Assembly (NCBI GenBank): GCA_009777715.1
Contig: WRLH01000009.1
Span: 1-64,000 of the forward strand
Direction of reading: 5' to 3'
DNA from: Lachnospiraceae bacterium
GTDB lineage: Bacteria > Bacillota > Clostridia > Lachnospirales > Lachnospiraceae
Length of the DNA: 64,000 nucleotides
Shown here: one piece after another, positions 54,748-63,052 of the stretch
Numbering within the stretch: the first letter of the stretch is position 1
Layout: each line of letters begins with the position of its first letter
Program-made: the position numbers and the translations under genes
Notes under the pieces: model-generated
Told to the model about the DNA's origin: nothing
Seen by the model: the letters and a program-made list of their open reading frames with translations, nothing else
Database searches by the model: none

Positions 54748-55035
54748 CTAGTCATCCTGCTTTACGCATAAGAAACGAATCACATTATCCATAATCCGGA
54801 TTCTGCTTTCGATTTCTATTGGCGCTGTGCTTTCAGCATCGAAGTAGATAAAGTTAAAGTAGCCTTCTTTCATTTTCTGGATCTCGTAGGCTAATCTTTT
54901 TCTGCCCCATTCATCAACCTTTGTAATTGAACCGCCAAATCTTTCGATTAGTTCTTTTACTCTTCTGATGGTGGAAGCTCTTTCTTCCTCTTCGATTTTT
55001 GCACTCACAACAACGCATAATTCATACTTGTTCAT
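54748..55035 (-). CDS. rpsF: 30S ribosomal protein S6
   Basis: A 95-residue S6 (MNKYELCVVV ... GRKRLAYEIQKMKEGYFNFIYFDAE). The ATG at 55035 is preceded by AAAGGAGGT; upstream in-frame codons would add a tail not found in the family. S6 binds S18, and the pair often autoregulates the operon by binding its leader RNA; no CCG-bulge hairpin is obvious in the 37 bases before the start. Confidence 0.95.
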   Translation of the reverse strand: MNKYELCVVVSAKIEEEERASTIRRVKELIERFGGSITKVDEWGRKRLAYEIQKMKEGYFNFIYFDAESTAPIEIESRIRIMDNVIRFLCVKQDD

Positions 55036-55177
55036 GCGGGTTACCTCCTTTTGGTCTCTGGCCCCCGAAGGAGCAAGGAATGGCATTTAGATTAAGTTTT
55101 TCTAAGATGCTTGTATATCACGGATAACCATCTTATCATATAGTTGAAGAAATGGCAAGAGGGAAAATAAAAAAATA

Positions 55178-55317
55178 CCGGGCAACCCCCGAACGCATAT
55201 GGCCAGGCACTCTTACGGCACATAAGAATTTCCGTTTAGTGCTGCTTTGTTCCCAACCTGACACGATTCACAGACTCTTATTGCGTAAGACCCAGCCGCG
55301 TTCAAAGGATGCCACGG
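55178..55317 (-). ncRNA. ffs: bacterial signal recognition particle RNA (small type)
   Basis: Read on the minus strand the region contains GTGTCAGG, the GGAA tetraloop flanked by a closing UG/CA pair, and AAGCAGCAC, the conserved helix-8 core of SRP RNA. CTGT and ACGG, and GTG and CAC, pair on both sides; further out CTTACG with CGTAAG, GAACGC with GCGTTC, and CCG-GGCA with TGCC-CGG close the molecule. It is about 138 bases long and ends before an A-run on the plus strand (T-run on its own strand). It lies between nrdG and rpsF. Confidence 0.9.
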
Positions 55318-55378
55318 TTTTTTTAGTATAAGGGGTTTAAAGGTGATTGTCAACTGTCATGCCCAGTTCATGCTTGTG

Positions 55379-56083
55379 CTACGCCCGTACTTTAACCGCA
55401 TTGCCTTTTTTATTTAAAGAATCACAAATTGCGGTGATTTCTGAAAATGAGTATGAAGAAAAACCGCCCGCAATGACATTTTCATCGTCTTTAAAAGGCT
55501 GTAAAAACCAGCTGCTTCCCTTAAGCCAGTCGCCAATTTTGACTAAATCATCTTCTGTATGCAGCTCTTTTACAACCGTGGTGCGAAATTCATGGACAAG
55601 GCCGGACTCTTTAATGATGAGGACTGATTTTTCTATTTTTTCTAATGAAAGATTATCAAGCGGTTTAGCTTTAAAGCCGCAAGCTAAGGCATATTTTTCC
55701 TTGCTGTTTTTAAGGTCCATGGCAATATAATCAAGCAAGCCTTCTTTTATTAAGGAAGCAATGACTTCCGGACGGTAGCCGTTAGTATCAAGCTTGACCA
55801 GATAACCAAGCTTTTTCACCATGCGGATAAAATCTTCAAGATCCGGCTGGAGTGTCGGTTCGCCGCCGCTAATGCAAAGGCCGGAAAGCACATTTTTTCT
55901 TTTTTCCAAAAAATCAATTATATCTGCTTCGTTAAGCAGCTTTTCATCGCAAAAATCCCCGGCTATTAAATCGCGGTTATGGCAAAAAGGGCAAAGAAAA
56001 TTACAGCCCGCCGTAAAAACCGTTGCCGCGACATGGCCGGGATAGTCAAGTAATGTAGTTTTGGTTAAGCCCGCAATTTTCAT
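55379..56083 (-). CDS. nrdG: anaerobic ribonucleotide reductase activating-type radical SAM protein
   Basis: A 234-residue radical SAM enzyme. The cluster motif CNFLCPFCHN (C-x3-C-x2-C) is at residues 27-34; GGEPTLQPDLEDF and LDTNGYRP are SAM-binding. The length and order fit the activase that puts a glycyl radical on class III ribonucleotide reductase; no nrdD lies nearby. It could also serve a different glycyl-radical enzyme. It is convergent/divergent to tadA with an 85-base gap. Confidence 0.85.
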   Translation of the reverse strand: MKIAGLTKTTLLDYPGHVAATVFTAGCNFLCPFCHNRDLIAGDFCDEKLLNEADIIDFLEKRKNVLSGLCISGGEPTLQPDLEDFIRMVKKLGYLVKLDTNGYRPEVIASLIKEGLLDYIAMDLKNSKEKYALACGFKAKPLDNLSLEKIEKSVLIIKESGLVHEFRTTVVKELHTEDDLVKIGDWLKGSSWFLQPFKDDENVIAGGFSSYSFSEITAICDSLNKKGNAVKVRA

Positions 56084-56168
56084 AAACTAATAATTAGACC
56101 GTAGGTTTGGAGTTGTTGTGAATTTATGATATATTAAAAGCAACAGGAAAACAACCCTCGGAGTAAAA

Positions 56169-56711
56169 ATGGCAGACCTATCTCACGAAAAATATATGAA
56201 AGCGGCGTTAAGGCAAGCAAAAAAAGCAGCCAGCTTGGGTGAAGTACCGATTGGCTGTGTGATTGTTTATGCCGGAAATCCTTATCCGAATCCGCAAAAC
56301 TGGCGGAAAGCGGAAGATATCGCCACATTAAAGCATAAAAAAGCCTTGGCAAAGGGGCAGATCATCGGCACGGGATATAACCGCCGGAATACTGACAAGA
56401 CTTCACTTGCCCATGCCGAAATCACAGCCATCAAAAAAGCCAGCAAAATTATCGGCGATTGGCGTTTGGATAATTGCATTATGTATGTGACATTAGAGCC
56501 TTGCCAGATGTGTGCTGGCGCAATCATTCAAGCGCGGATTCCCACGGTGGTAATCGGAAGCATGAACCCAAAAGCAGGTTGTGCCGGGTCGATTCTTAAT
56601 ATCTTGGAAATGCCAGCATTTAATCATCAGGCAAAGGTATTAAGAGGAGTGATGGAGGAGGATTGCTCGCGGGTGCTGACAGATTTTTTTAAGGAACTGC
56701 GAAAAAAATAA
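56169..56711 (+). CDS. tadA: tRNA adenosine-34 deaminase with an internal insertion
   Basis: A 180-residue zinc deaminase that makes inosine at the wobble position of tRNA-Arg. The catalytic motifs are HAE (82-84) and PCQMCAG (111-117). Between VPIGCVIV and IIGTGYNRR there is an extra stretch of about 28 residues (from YAGNPYP through AKGQ), lysine-rich, that ordinary TadA lacks. The catalytic core is otherwise normal. The start ATG has a GGAG-like site. Confidence 0.9.
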   Translation: MADLSHEKYMKAALRQAKKAASLGEVPIGCVIVYAGNPYPNPQNWRKAEDIATLKHKKALAKGQIIGTGYNRRNTDKTSLAHAEITAIKKASKIIGDWRLDNCIMYVTLEPCQMCAGAIIQARIPTVVIGSMNPKAGCAGSILNILEMPAFNHQAKVLRGVMEEDCSRVLTDFFKELRKK

Positions 56712-56712
56712 A

Positions 56713-56741
56713 TTTACATTCCCCCAAATCTATGTTATGCT
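56713..56741 (+). promoter_or_regulatory. promoter of the BMP-family nucleoside transporter
   Basis: TTTACA (56713-56718) and TATGCT (56736-56741) are 17 bases apart, 48 bases before the lipoprotein ATG. The TTTACATTCCCC stretch also occurs upstream of pstS, perhaps by chance. Confidence 0.5.
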
Positions 56742-56788
56742 TGGTATGAATTAACGGTACTACATATAGTAGTTTACAGGAGGAAAAA

Positions 56789-57859
56789 ATGAAAAAATTA
56801 TTATCACTACTGCTGGCACTCACGATGGCATTTACGCTTGTGGCTTGTGGCGGCGCAGAAGAATTTGAGCTGGCACTGATTACCGATTACGGAACGATTG
56901 ACGATGGTTCTTTTAATCAAGGCTCATGGGAAGGCATTGTCCAGTATGCCGAAGCAAACAATATTTCCCACAAATACTTTCAGCCTGCTGATGAAGCAGC
57001 CGATGCTTATCTTAATGCAATCGACTTAGCAGTCCAAAGCGGGGCAAAAGTCATTGTCACCCCCGGTTTTATGTTTGAGACCTCGATTTTCATTGCCCAA
57101 GACCGTTACCCTGATGTCAAGTTTATCCTGCTTGACGGCTCACCGAATAACGGCGACTGGGACAACTACGAAGGCAAGGTCGGCGACAATGTCGTCAGCA
57201 TTTTCTACGCCGAAGACCAGTCCGGTTTCCTTGCCGGTTATGCCATGGTAAAAGACGGCTACCGCAATCTCGGTTACATGGGCGGAATGGCTGTGCCCCC
57301 GGTTGTCCGTTTCGGCCACGGTTTTGTCCAGGGTGCTGAATACGCGGCCCAGGAGCTTGGCTTAGCCGACGGCTCGATTAATATCAATTATTTTTACACC
57401 GGAACATTTAACCCTGCCCCCGAAATCCAGACTAGGGCAGCTGCTTGGTACAATGATGGCGTTGAAGTCATTTTCGTTGCCGGCGGCGGAATCTTCTACT
57501 CTGTTGTCCCGGCAGCCGAAAACGAAGGCAAATTTGTCATTGGTGTTGACGTTGACCAGTCTCCTTTGTCAGACACAGTTATCACCAGCGCACTCAAACT
57601 TGTGACCTCATCTGTCTATGACAGCGTCGAAGCTTACTATAATGGCCGGTTCGCTGGCGGACAGACGCTTCTTTATGAAGCTTCCAATATGGGCATTGGA
57701 TTGCCGATGGCTACTTCCAAATTTAATTCTTTCTCGCAAGCTGATTATGACGCGATTTTTGCCAAAATCGTCAGCGGTGCTGTTGTTGTTAATAACAATA
57801 CCGACATTGCCCCGGCCGATCTTCCGATTAGTGCAGTAGTAGTTAATGACCAGAATTAA
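56789..57859 (+). CDS. BMP-family nucleoside-binding lipoprotein
   Basis: A 356-residue exported lipoprotein (lipobox LVAC, residue 20) of the BmpA/Med family. DYGTIDDGSFNQGSWEGI, GGMAVPPVVRFGHGFVQGAEY and FVAGGGIFYSVVPAAE are family segments. These proteins bind purine nucleosides for the NupABC-type transporter encoded next. AGGAGGA precedes the ATG. Confidence 0.93.
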   Translation: MKKLLSLLLALTMAFTLVACGGAEEFELALITDYGTIDDGSFNQGSWEGIVQYAEANNISHKYFQPADEAADAYLNAIDLAVQSGAKVIVTPGFMFETSIFIAQDRYPDVKFILLDGSPNNGDWDNYEGKVGDNVVSIFYAEDQSGFLAGYAMVKDGYRNLGYMGGMAVPPVVRFGHGFVQGAEYAAQELGLADGSININYFYTGTFNPAPEIQTRAAAWYNDGVEVIFVAGGGIFYSVVPAAENEGKFVIGVDVDQSPLSDTVITSALKLVTSSVYDSVEAYYNGRFAGGQTLLYEASNMGIGLPMATSKFNSFSQADYDAIFAKIVSGAVVVNNNTDIAPADLPISAVVVNDQN

Positions 57860-57883
57860 AAAGGATTTAAATAAGTAACTATA

Positions 57884-57941
57884 CATTCCCCCTGCGCAAA
57901 ACGAATAATGCTAAATTCGCCTCGCGCGGGGGGATTTTTTA
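57884..57941 (+). terminator. hairpin between lipoprotein and ATPase genes
   Basis: CCCCC-x-GCGC (from about 57891) and GCGCGGGGGG (to 57933) can pair across a 26-base loop, followed by ATTTTTTAA. This would give partial termination and higher levels of the binding protein than of the transporter, a common arrangement. Confidence 0.6.
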
Positions 57942-57955
57942 AGGAAATACATACA

Positions 57956-59518
57956 ATGGATACAGTTATCGAAATGAAAGGAATTACCAAAGCTTTTCCG
58001 GGAATCATTGCCAATGATGATATCTCTTTGGATTTGCGGCGCGGTGAAATCCATGCCCTGCTCGGCGAAAACGGAGCGGGAAAGTCAACGCTGATGAGCA
58101 TCCTGTTTGGCCTTTATCAGCCTGACAAAGGCACAATTACCAAAAATGGCGAAACCGTAAGCATTAACGGGCCAAATGACGCAACGCGCTTTGGGATTGG
58201 CATGGTCCATCAGCATTTTAAGCTAGTCCAGAATTTTACTGTCCTTGAAAATATTGTCCTTGGAATGGAAACAACCAAACGCGGCTTTCTCCATATGGAA
58301 AAAGCGCGGGCAAGGGTAATGGAACTTTCTGAGCAATATGGGCTTTCAATCAATCCTGACGCTTTTATTTCTGACATTACTGTCGGTATGCAGCAGCGGG
58401 TAGAAATCCTGAAAATGCTTTACCGCGAAAATGAAATCCTCATCTTTGACGAACCAACCGCGGTTTTAACCCCGCAAGAAATCGATGACCTGATGGACAT
58501 TATGAAAGGATTAACCGGGGAGGGGAAATCAATTCTTTTTATCACCCACAAGCTGGCCGAAATTAAGCGGGCTGCTGACCGCTGTACTGTCCTTAGAAAG
58601 GGCTGTCATATCGGCACCGTTGACGTTGCTTCTGCTGATGTCGAGCAGCTTTCAGAGATGATGGTTGGGCGCAAGGTAAATCTTGTTGTCGAAAAAGATA
58701 AGGCAAAACCGGGTGAAGTCGTGCTTTCGGTCAATGGGTTATGCGTTAACAGCAAAACCCATGGGAAATCTGCGGTTAATAATGTTTCATTTCATGTCCG
58801 CTCCGGCGAGATTGTTTGCATTGCCGGGATTGACGGCAACGGCCAGAGCGAGCTTGTTTATGCCTTGACTGGCGTTATCCCGCCTGACGATGGGACAATC
58901 ATCCTTGACGGAAAAGATATTTCCAAAACATCAGTCCGCGGCCGCAGCAATGAGGGAATGGCGCATATTCCCGAAGACCGCCACCGTCACGGCTTGATTC
59001 TTGATTATGATTTGGCGTACAACCTCGTTTTGCAAACATACCACACTCCGCGTTTCCAAAAAAACGGCTTTTTACGCTTTAAAGAAATATATGAATACGC
59101 TGATGAGCTAATTGGAAAATTTGATATCAGGAGCGGGCAGGGCGGAAAAACACCGACCCGGAGTATGTCAGGGGGAAATCAGCAAAAAGTTATTGTCGCA
59201 AGGGAAATTGACCGCAAACCAAAGCTTCTTGTGGCGGTCCAGCCAACCCGCGGCCTTGATGTCGGGGCGATTGAGTATATCCACAAGCAGCTTATCTTTG
59301 AGCGGGAGCTTGGGGCTGGGGTCTTGCTTGTCTCCCTTGAGCTTGATGAGGTAATGAATTTGAGCGACCGCATCCTTGTCATCTATGAGGGGCAAATTGT
59401 TGCTGATGTTGACCCAAAAGATGTCACTTTACAAGAGCTTGGCCTTTATATGTCCGGCTCAAAGAAAAATATTGGCGCTTCTTCATTGCCGGGAAAGGAG
59501 CAAACGAATGAAAAATGA
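57956..59518 (+). CDS. nucleoside ABC transporter ATP-binding protein (two domains)
   Basis: A 520-residue protein with two fused ABC domains, like NupO/YufO. Domain 1: GENGAGKST, FDEPTAVLTPQE. Domain 2: GIDGNGQSE (altered Walker A), SGGNQQKVIVARE signature. It provides energy for nucleoside uptake. The ATG at 57956 is preceded by AAGGA; an earlier in-frame ATG lies inside the hairpin. It overlaps the permease gene by 11 bases. Confidence 0.93.
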   Translation: MDTVIEMKGITKAFPGIIANDDISLDLRRGEIHALLGENGAGKSTLMSILFGLYQPDKGTITKNGETVSINGPNDATRFGIGMVHQHFKLVQNFTVLENIVLGMETTKRGFLHMEKARARVMELSEQYGLSINPDAFISDITVGMQQRVEILKMLYRENEILIFDEPTAVLTPQEIDDLMDIMKGLTGEGKSILFITHKLAEIKRAADRCTVLRKGCHIGTVDVASADVEQLSEMMVGRKVNLVVEKDKAKPGEVVLSVNGLCVNSKTHGKSAVNNVSFHVRSGEIVCIAGIDGNGQSELVYALTGVIPPDDGTIILDGKDISKTSVRGRSNEGMAHIPEDRHRHGLILDYDLAYNLVLQTYHTPRFQKNGFLRFKEIYEYADELIGKFDIRSGQGGKTPTRSMSGGNQQKVIVAREIDRKPKLLVAVQPTRGLDVGAIEYIHKQLIFERELGAGVLLVSLELDEVMNLSDRILVIYEGQIVADVDPKDVTLQELGLYMSGSKKNIGASSLPGKEQTNEK

Positions 59519-60695
59519 ACGGAGCTTTCTTTCTTCCTTTAATGGGATGGGGGTGCTTTCGTCAGTAATTGCGGTGCTGATTGGCTTATTTGCTGGGCTG
59601 ATTATTTTGCTTTTATCAAATCCATCCCAGGGTTTTGCCGGTTTTATCATTGTCCTGACGGGCGGATTTTCCGATCTGTTTAACCTTGGACAAGTCTTAT
59701 ACTATGCCACCCCCATTATCATGACCGGGCTGTCGGTTGGTTTTGCGGGCAAAACAGGGCTTTTTAATATCGGGGCTTCCGGCCAATTTACCTTTGGAAT
59801 GTATGCCGCTATTTTGGTTGCCGTCAGGCTTTCACATCTGCCGGGGCCGATCTTATGTATCGCGGCCTTATTAGCTGGCTTGGCTGCCGGGGCATTGTGG
59901 GGATTTGTCCCCGGGCTTTTGAAAGCCTTATGTAACGTCCATGAAGTCATCGCTTGTATCATGATGAATTATATTGGAATGTACCTTGTTAATTATCTCA
60001 TTGTCGTAACGGAGATATACGACCGGAATAAAAATATGACAACAAGCGTGCCAAGCCGTGTGAATCTGCCCACATTAGGGCTTGATACTTTATTTTCAGC
60101 CGCAACAACAGGCGGGGCGGTTCGTCCCTCAAGTGTCGGGAGCGGAATCTTGATTGCCGTCATTACGTGCATATTTATTTATATTATCCTGGAAAAAACC
60201 AAGTTTGGCTACGAATTGAAATCGTGCGGTTATAACCGCGAAGCCGCCCATTATGCCGGAATTAATGAAAAAAAAGGCATCATGCTGTCGATGGCTATCG
60301 CCGGAGGGTTAGCCGGATTGGGCGGAGCAATGCTTGCGCTGGCCGGGGCTGGAAGAGGAATCAAAGTGGTTGATGTGCTTGTGCCAGAGGGATTCATGGG
60401 CATTCCGGTCGCCCTGCTTGCCTTTAATAATCCGCTTGGCATTATCTTTACCGGCTTTTTGATTGCGTATCTTTCACAAAGCGGATTTTTATTACAGCGG
60501 CTTGCGTTTGCGCCGGAAATCATCGAAATTATTATCGCCATAATTATTTATTTTTCAGCCTTAGCCCTATTACTTCAAGGCGTGATCCAATACTTCATGC
60601 GTGGGAAAAAGCAAAAGATGAAAGTAACGGCAGAGGAATCCAACGGGGAATCCAACAGGGGGGATAAAGTCCCGGAAAGGGGTGAGAGCCAATGA
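59508..60695 (+). CDS. nucleoside ABC transporter permease 1
   Basis: A 395-residue membrane protein with about ten helices. FAGKTGLFNIGASGQF and GYNREAAHYAGINEKK are typical for the BPD_transp_2 family (NupP/YufP). The C-terminus is a long charged tail. AAAGGAG precedes the ATG at 59508, which is inside the ATPase gene. Confidence 0.92.
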   Translation: MKNERSFLSSFNGMGVLSSVIAVLIGLFAGLIILLLSNPSQGFAGFIIVLTGGFSDLFNLGQVLYYATPIIMTGLSVGFAGKTGLFNIGASGQFTFGMYAAILVAVRLSHLPGPILCIAALLAGLAAGALWGFVPGLLKALCNVHEVIACIMMNYIGMYLVNYLIVVTEIYDRNKNMTTSVPSRVNLPTLGLDTLFSAATTGGAVRPSSVGSGILIAVITCIFIYIILEKTKFGYELKSCGYNREAAHYAGINEKKGIMLSMAIAGGLAGLGGAMLALAGAGRGIKVVDVLVPEGFMGIPVALLAFNNPLGIIFTGFLIAYLSQSGFLLQRLAFAPEIIEIIIAIIIYFSALALLLQGVIQYFMRGKKQKMKVTAEESNGESNRGDKVPERGESQ

Positions 60696-61660
60696 GTTTT
60701 GATGTCTTAGTTTTTTTAATCCAGCAAATGATGTTTTTTTCGATACCTTTACTTATCGTTGCCCTCGGCGGGATGTTTTCCGAGCGGAGCGGAGTAGTTA
60801 ATATTGCGCTTGAGGGCATTATGATAATGGGGGCATTTATTGGGGTTTTGTTTATCTTCTTTGTCCAAAACGCCAATGCAAGGTTGAACGCTCAACCTTT
60901 ATTATTAGTTGCGCTATTGCTTGCTGCTTTGGCTGGGTCTTTGATTGCTTTGCCCCACGCTTATGCTTCGGTCCATATGAAAGCAAACCAAGTTATCAGC
61001 GGGACGGCAATTAATATGTTTGCCCCTGCATTCGCAATTTATGTTGCCAGAATGATCCGCACAGTCCAGCAGATCCCGTTTACGAACCAATTTTATATTG
61101 AATCAGTCCCGGTCCTTGGCGATATTCCGGTTATCGGCCAATTTTTGTTCCAAAAAACCTATCTAACCACTTATTTGGGCTTTTTGATTCTTGCCATATC
61201 TTGGATATTACTATATAAAACGCCGTTCGGCCTTAGGCTCCGGGCTTGCGGTGAGCATCCCCAGGCGGCAGATTCGGTCGGAATTGGCGTTTTTAAAATG
61301 CGCTACATCGGGGTCATGATTTCCGGGGCCCTTGCCGGAATCGGGGGAGTCGTTTTTGTCATCCCTACATCGATAACATTTGATGCAACCGTCTCAGGCT
61401 ATGGATTCCTTGCGCTTGCAGTTTTGATTTTCGGGCAATGGAAACCCGGCCGGATTTTATTTGCGGCCTTTTTCTTTGGCCTGATGAAAACAATATCGGT
61501 TGCTTATTCCAGCATTCCGTTCCTTAGCAGCTTGCAGATTTCCGGCTCGGTATACAAAATGATCCCCTTTATCGCCACGCTTGTTGTTTTGGCATTTTCT
61601 TCACGCAGGTCAATGGCTCCAAAAGCGGTCGGAATACCGTATGACAAAGGAAGCAGATAG
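60692..61660 (+). CDS. nucleoside ABC transporter permease 2
   Basis: A 322-residue permease with about nine helices; SERSGVVNIALEGIMIMGAF and GEHPQAADSVGIGVFKMRY are BPD_transp_2 signatures (NupQ/YufQ). It overlaps permease 1 by four bases (ATGA). Confidence 0.92.
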   Translation: MSFDVLVFLIQQMMFFSIPLLIVALGGMFSERSGVVNIALEGIMIMGAFIGVLFIFFVQNANARLNAQPLLLVALLLAALAGSLIALPHAYASVHMKANQVISGTAINMFAPAFAIYVARMIRTVQQIPFTNQFYIESVPVLGDIPVIGQFLFQKTYLTTYLGFLILAISWILLYKTPFGLRLRACGEHPQAADSVGIGVFKMRYIGVMISGALAGIGGVVFVIPTSITFDATVSGYGFLALAVLIFGQWKPGRILFAAFFFGLMKTISVAYSSIPFLSSLQISGSVYKMIPFIATLVVLAFSSRRSMAPKAVGIPYDKGSR

Positions 61661-61664
61661 CAGC

Positions 61665-62537
61665 TTATTCCTTAATTTTCTCTGCCCTTTTATCTAGCAA
61701 GAGGTCAATTAAGAGCCCTGCGGAAACCAACGCCCCGCCGATTAAGATTTGCCTTGAGAAAGAACCGGAAATCAGCGCATCGATTAGAATGCCTGTAAAT
61801 ACTTGTCCGACAAACATCAGCAAGGATAAATAAAAAGCTGGCACTTTTGTGACCAGAACATTGCAAATCATGACCGTGCATAACCCGACCGGGCCGCCTA
61901 GGTAGATAAGGAGATTGGGCGAAAAAGTAATTTCTGCAAAATCCATTTCATTTTGCCCCAGAAGCAAAAGAACCGGGATTGAAAAGGCCAAGCCAACGAT
62001 ATAATTGTAAAGGGCGCTTATCTGGACGCTTGAAAAGTCGGCCAGCTTTGCATTCAGGGAACGCGAAATAATAACAGTAAAACCAGTCGCAAAAGCCAAA
62101 ATAATCGCAAGCAAGGCAAAATTGCTTGTCATATACGCAATTCCGGCCAGAATCAGCAAAAGGCCGACCATTTTCCGCGCCTTAAACGGATGCTTTGGCA
62201 AACCAAGCCATCCGGCCTGGTCAATCAATAATCCGGCAATGCCCTGCCCAAGCAGGCCAAGAGCCATGATTTCAGAAACGGTGATATGGGCAAAAGCATA
62301 ATTCGTAAAAACAACCGTCAAAATGCCAATCGCTCCCCCCGAATAAAAATACCATGGGACTTTTGGCAGGCTGATTTTGTCATGCCTGATTAATAAAATG
62401 GCTAAAATAACGATTAACCCGGCAACATGGATAATAATTGTTGACGTATGCAAACCATATTGCGCGGCAAGGTCACCATTAAAAAGAATCATGATGGCGA
62501 TAAATACGCCCGTTAAGAGAGACAAAAAATAATACAT
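61665..62537 (-). CDS. DMT-superfamily transporter, two YdcZ/DUF606 repeats
   Basis: A 290-residue polytopic membrane protein with ten helices in two halves. Each half resembles the YdcZ/DUF606 unit (FIAIMILFNGDLAAQYG ... and FATGFTVIISRSLNAKLADF). The substrate is unknown. It converges with the nucleoside transporter genes, 4 bases from their end, with no room for a terminator. Confidence 0.75.
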   Translation of the reverse strand: MYYFLSLLTGVFIAIMILFNGDLAAQYGLHTSTIIIHVAGLIVILAILLIRHDKISLPKVPWYFYSGGAIGILTVVFTNYAFAHITVSEIMALGLLGQGIAGLLIDQAGWLGLPKHPFKARKMVGLLLILAGIAYMTSNFALLAIILAFATGFTVIISRSLNAKLADFSSVQISALYNYIVGLAFSIPVLLLLGQNEMDFAEITFSPNLLIYLGGPVGLCTVMICNVLVTKVPAFYLSLLMFVGQVFTGILIDALISGSFSRQILIGGALVSAGLLIDLLLDKRAEKIKE

Positions 62538-62620
62538 GGAAACCTCTGAATTTTATTTTACTATTCTTACACGCATTTCATTATAGCAAATAGATCCTGC
62601 GATAACAATAGCTTATGCGC

Positions 62621-62712
62621 TTGACATCGTCATTGCGGGCTTGACATTGTCATTGCGGGCTTGGCATTGTCATTGCGGGCTTGGCATTGTCATTGCGGGC
62701 TTGACCCGCAAT
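62621..62712. repeat. four 20-bp tandem repeats ending in a palindrome
   Basis: The unit TTGRCATYGTCATTGCGGGC is repeated at 62621, 62641, 62661 and 62681. The last unit continues as ATTGCGGG-CTTGA-CCCGCAAT, a perfect hairpin at 62692-62712. The period is close to two helical turns. No coding role is seen. The rest of 62538-62620 shows nothing else. Confidence 0.8.
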
Positions 62713-62728
62713 CTCAATTTAAATAAAT

Positions 62729-62791
62729 TTATGTAAAACATACTTGACATGGAAATTCAAGTGTGTTATTCTTATGTAAAGCATACTTTAC
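62729..62791 (+). promoter_or_regulatory. promoter flanked by two operator copies
   Basis: TTGACA (62744-62749) and TATTCT (62767-62772) are 17 bases apart. TTATGTAAARCATACTT occurs at 62729-62745 and 62772-62788 (16 of 17 identical) and overlaps each box. The second copy extends to the perfect palindrome GTAAAG-CATA-CTTTAC. This is the expected layout for autorepression by the HTH protein encoded next. Confidence 0.7.
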
Positions 62792-62836
62792 AAACATTCA
62801 TCTTCTGTAAAACGCAATTTTAAATATCAGAAAGGC

Positions 62837-63052
62837 ATGGTTATTCGCATGAAAAACAGGATTGAAGAAATCCGCAAGGAAAGAGGCTTAAAGCAGGAAG
62901 AACTTGCCGAGGCCCTTTCGGTGTCACGGCAGACAATCAGCTCGCTGGAAAATGGGCGGTATAATCCGTCAATTTCGCTGGCATTTAAGGTTTCCGCATA
63001 TTTTGGTATGCAAATCGAAGAAATATTCATTTACGAGGAGGAATCACAATGA
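62837..63052 (+). CDS. small XRE/Cro-type HTH regulator
   Basis: A 71-residue DNA-binding protein consisting of one helix-turn-helix (RIEEIRKERGLKQEELAEALSVSRQTISSLENGRYNPS) and a short tail YFGMQIEEIF typical of the YozG/PlcR-like small XRE regulators. A second ATG at 62849 is also possible; AGAAAGG sits too close to the first. It overlaps the next gene by four bases. It probably represses the promoter with the two operators. Confidence 0.9.
   Translation: MVIRMKNRIEEIRKERGLKQEELAEALSVSRQTISSLENGRYNPSISLAFKVSAYFGMQIEEIFIYEEESQ

Noticed and set aside
62621..62712. CRISPR array or attachment site
   Set aside because: 20-bp units are directly joined with no spacers and no integrase gene is nearby.
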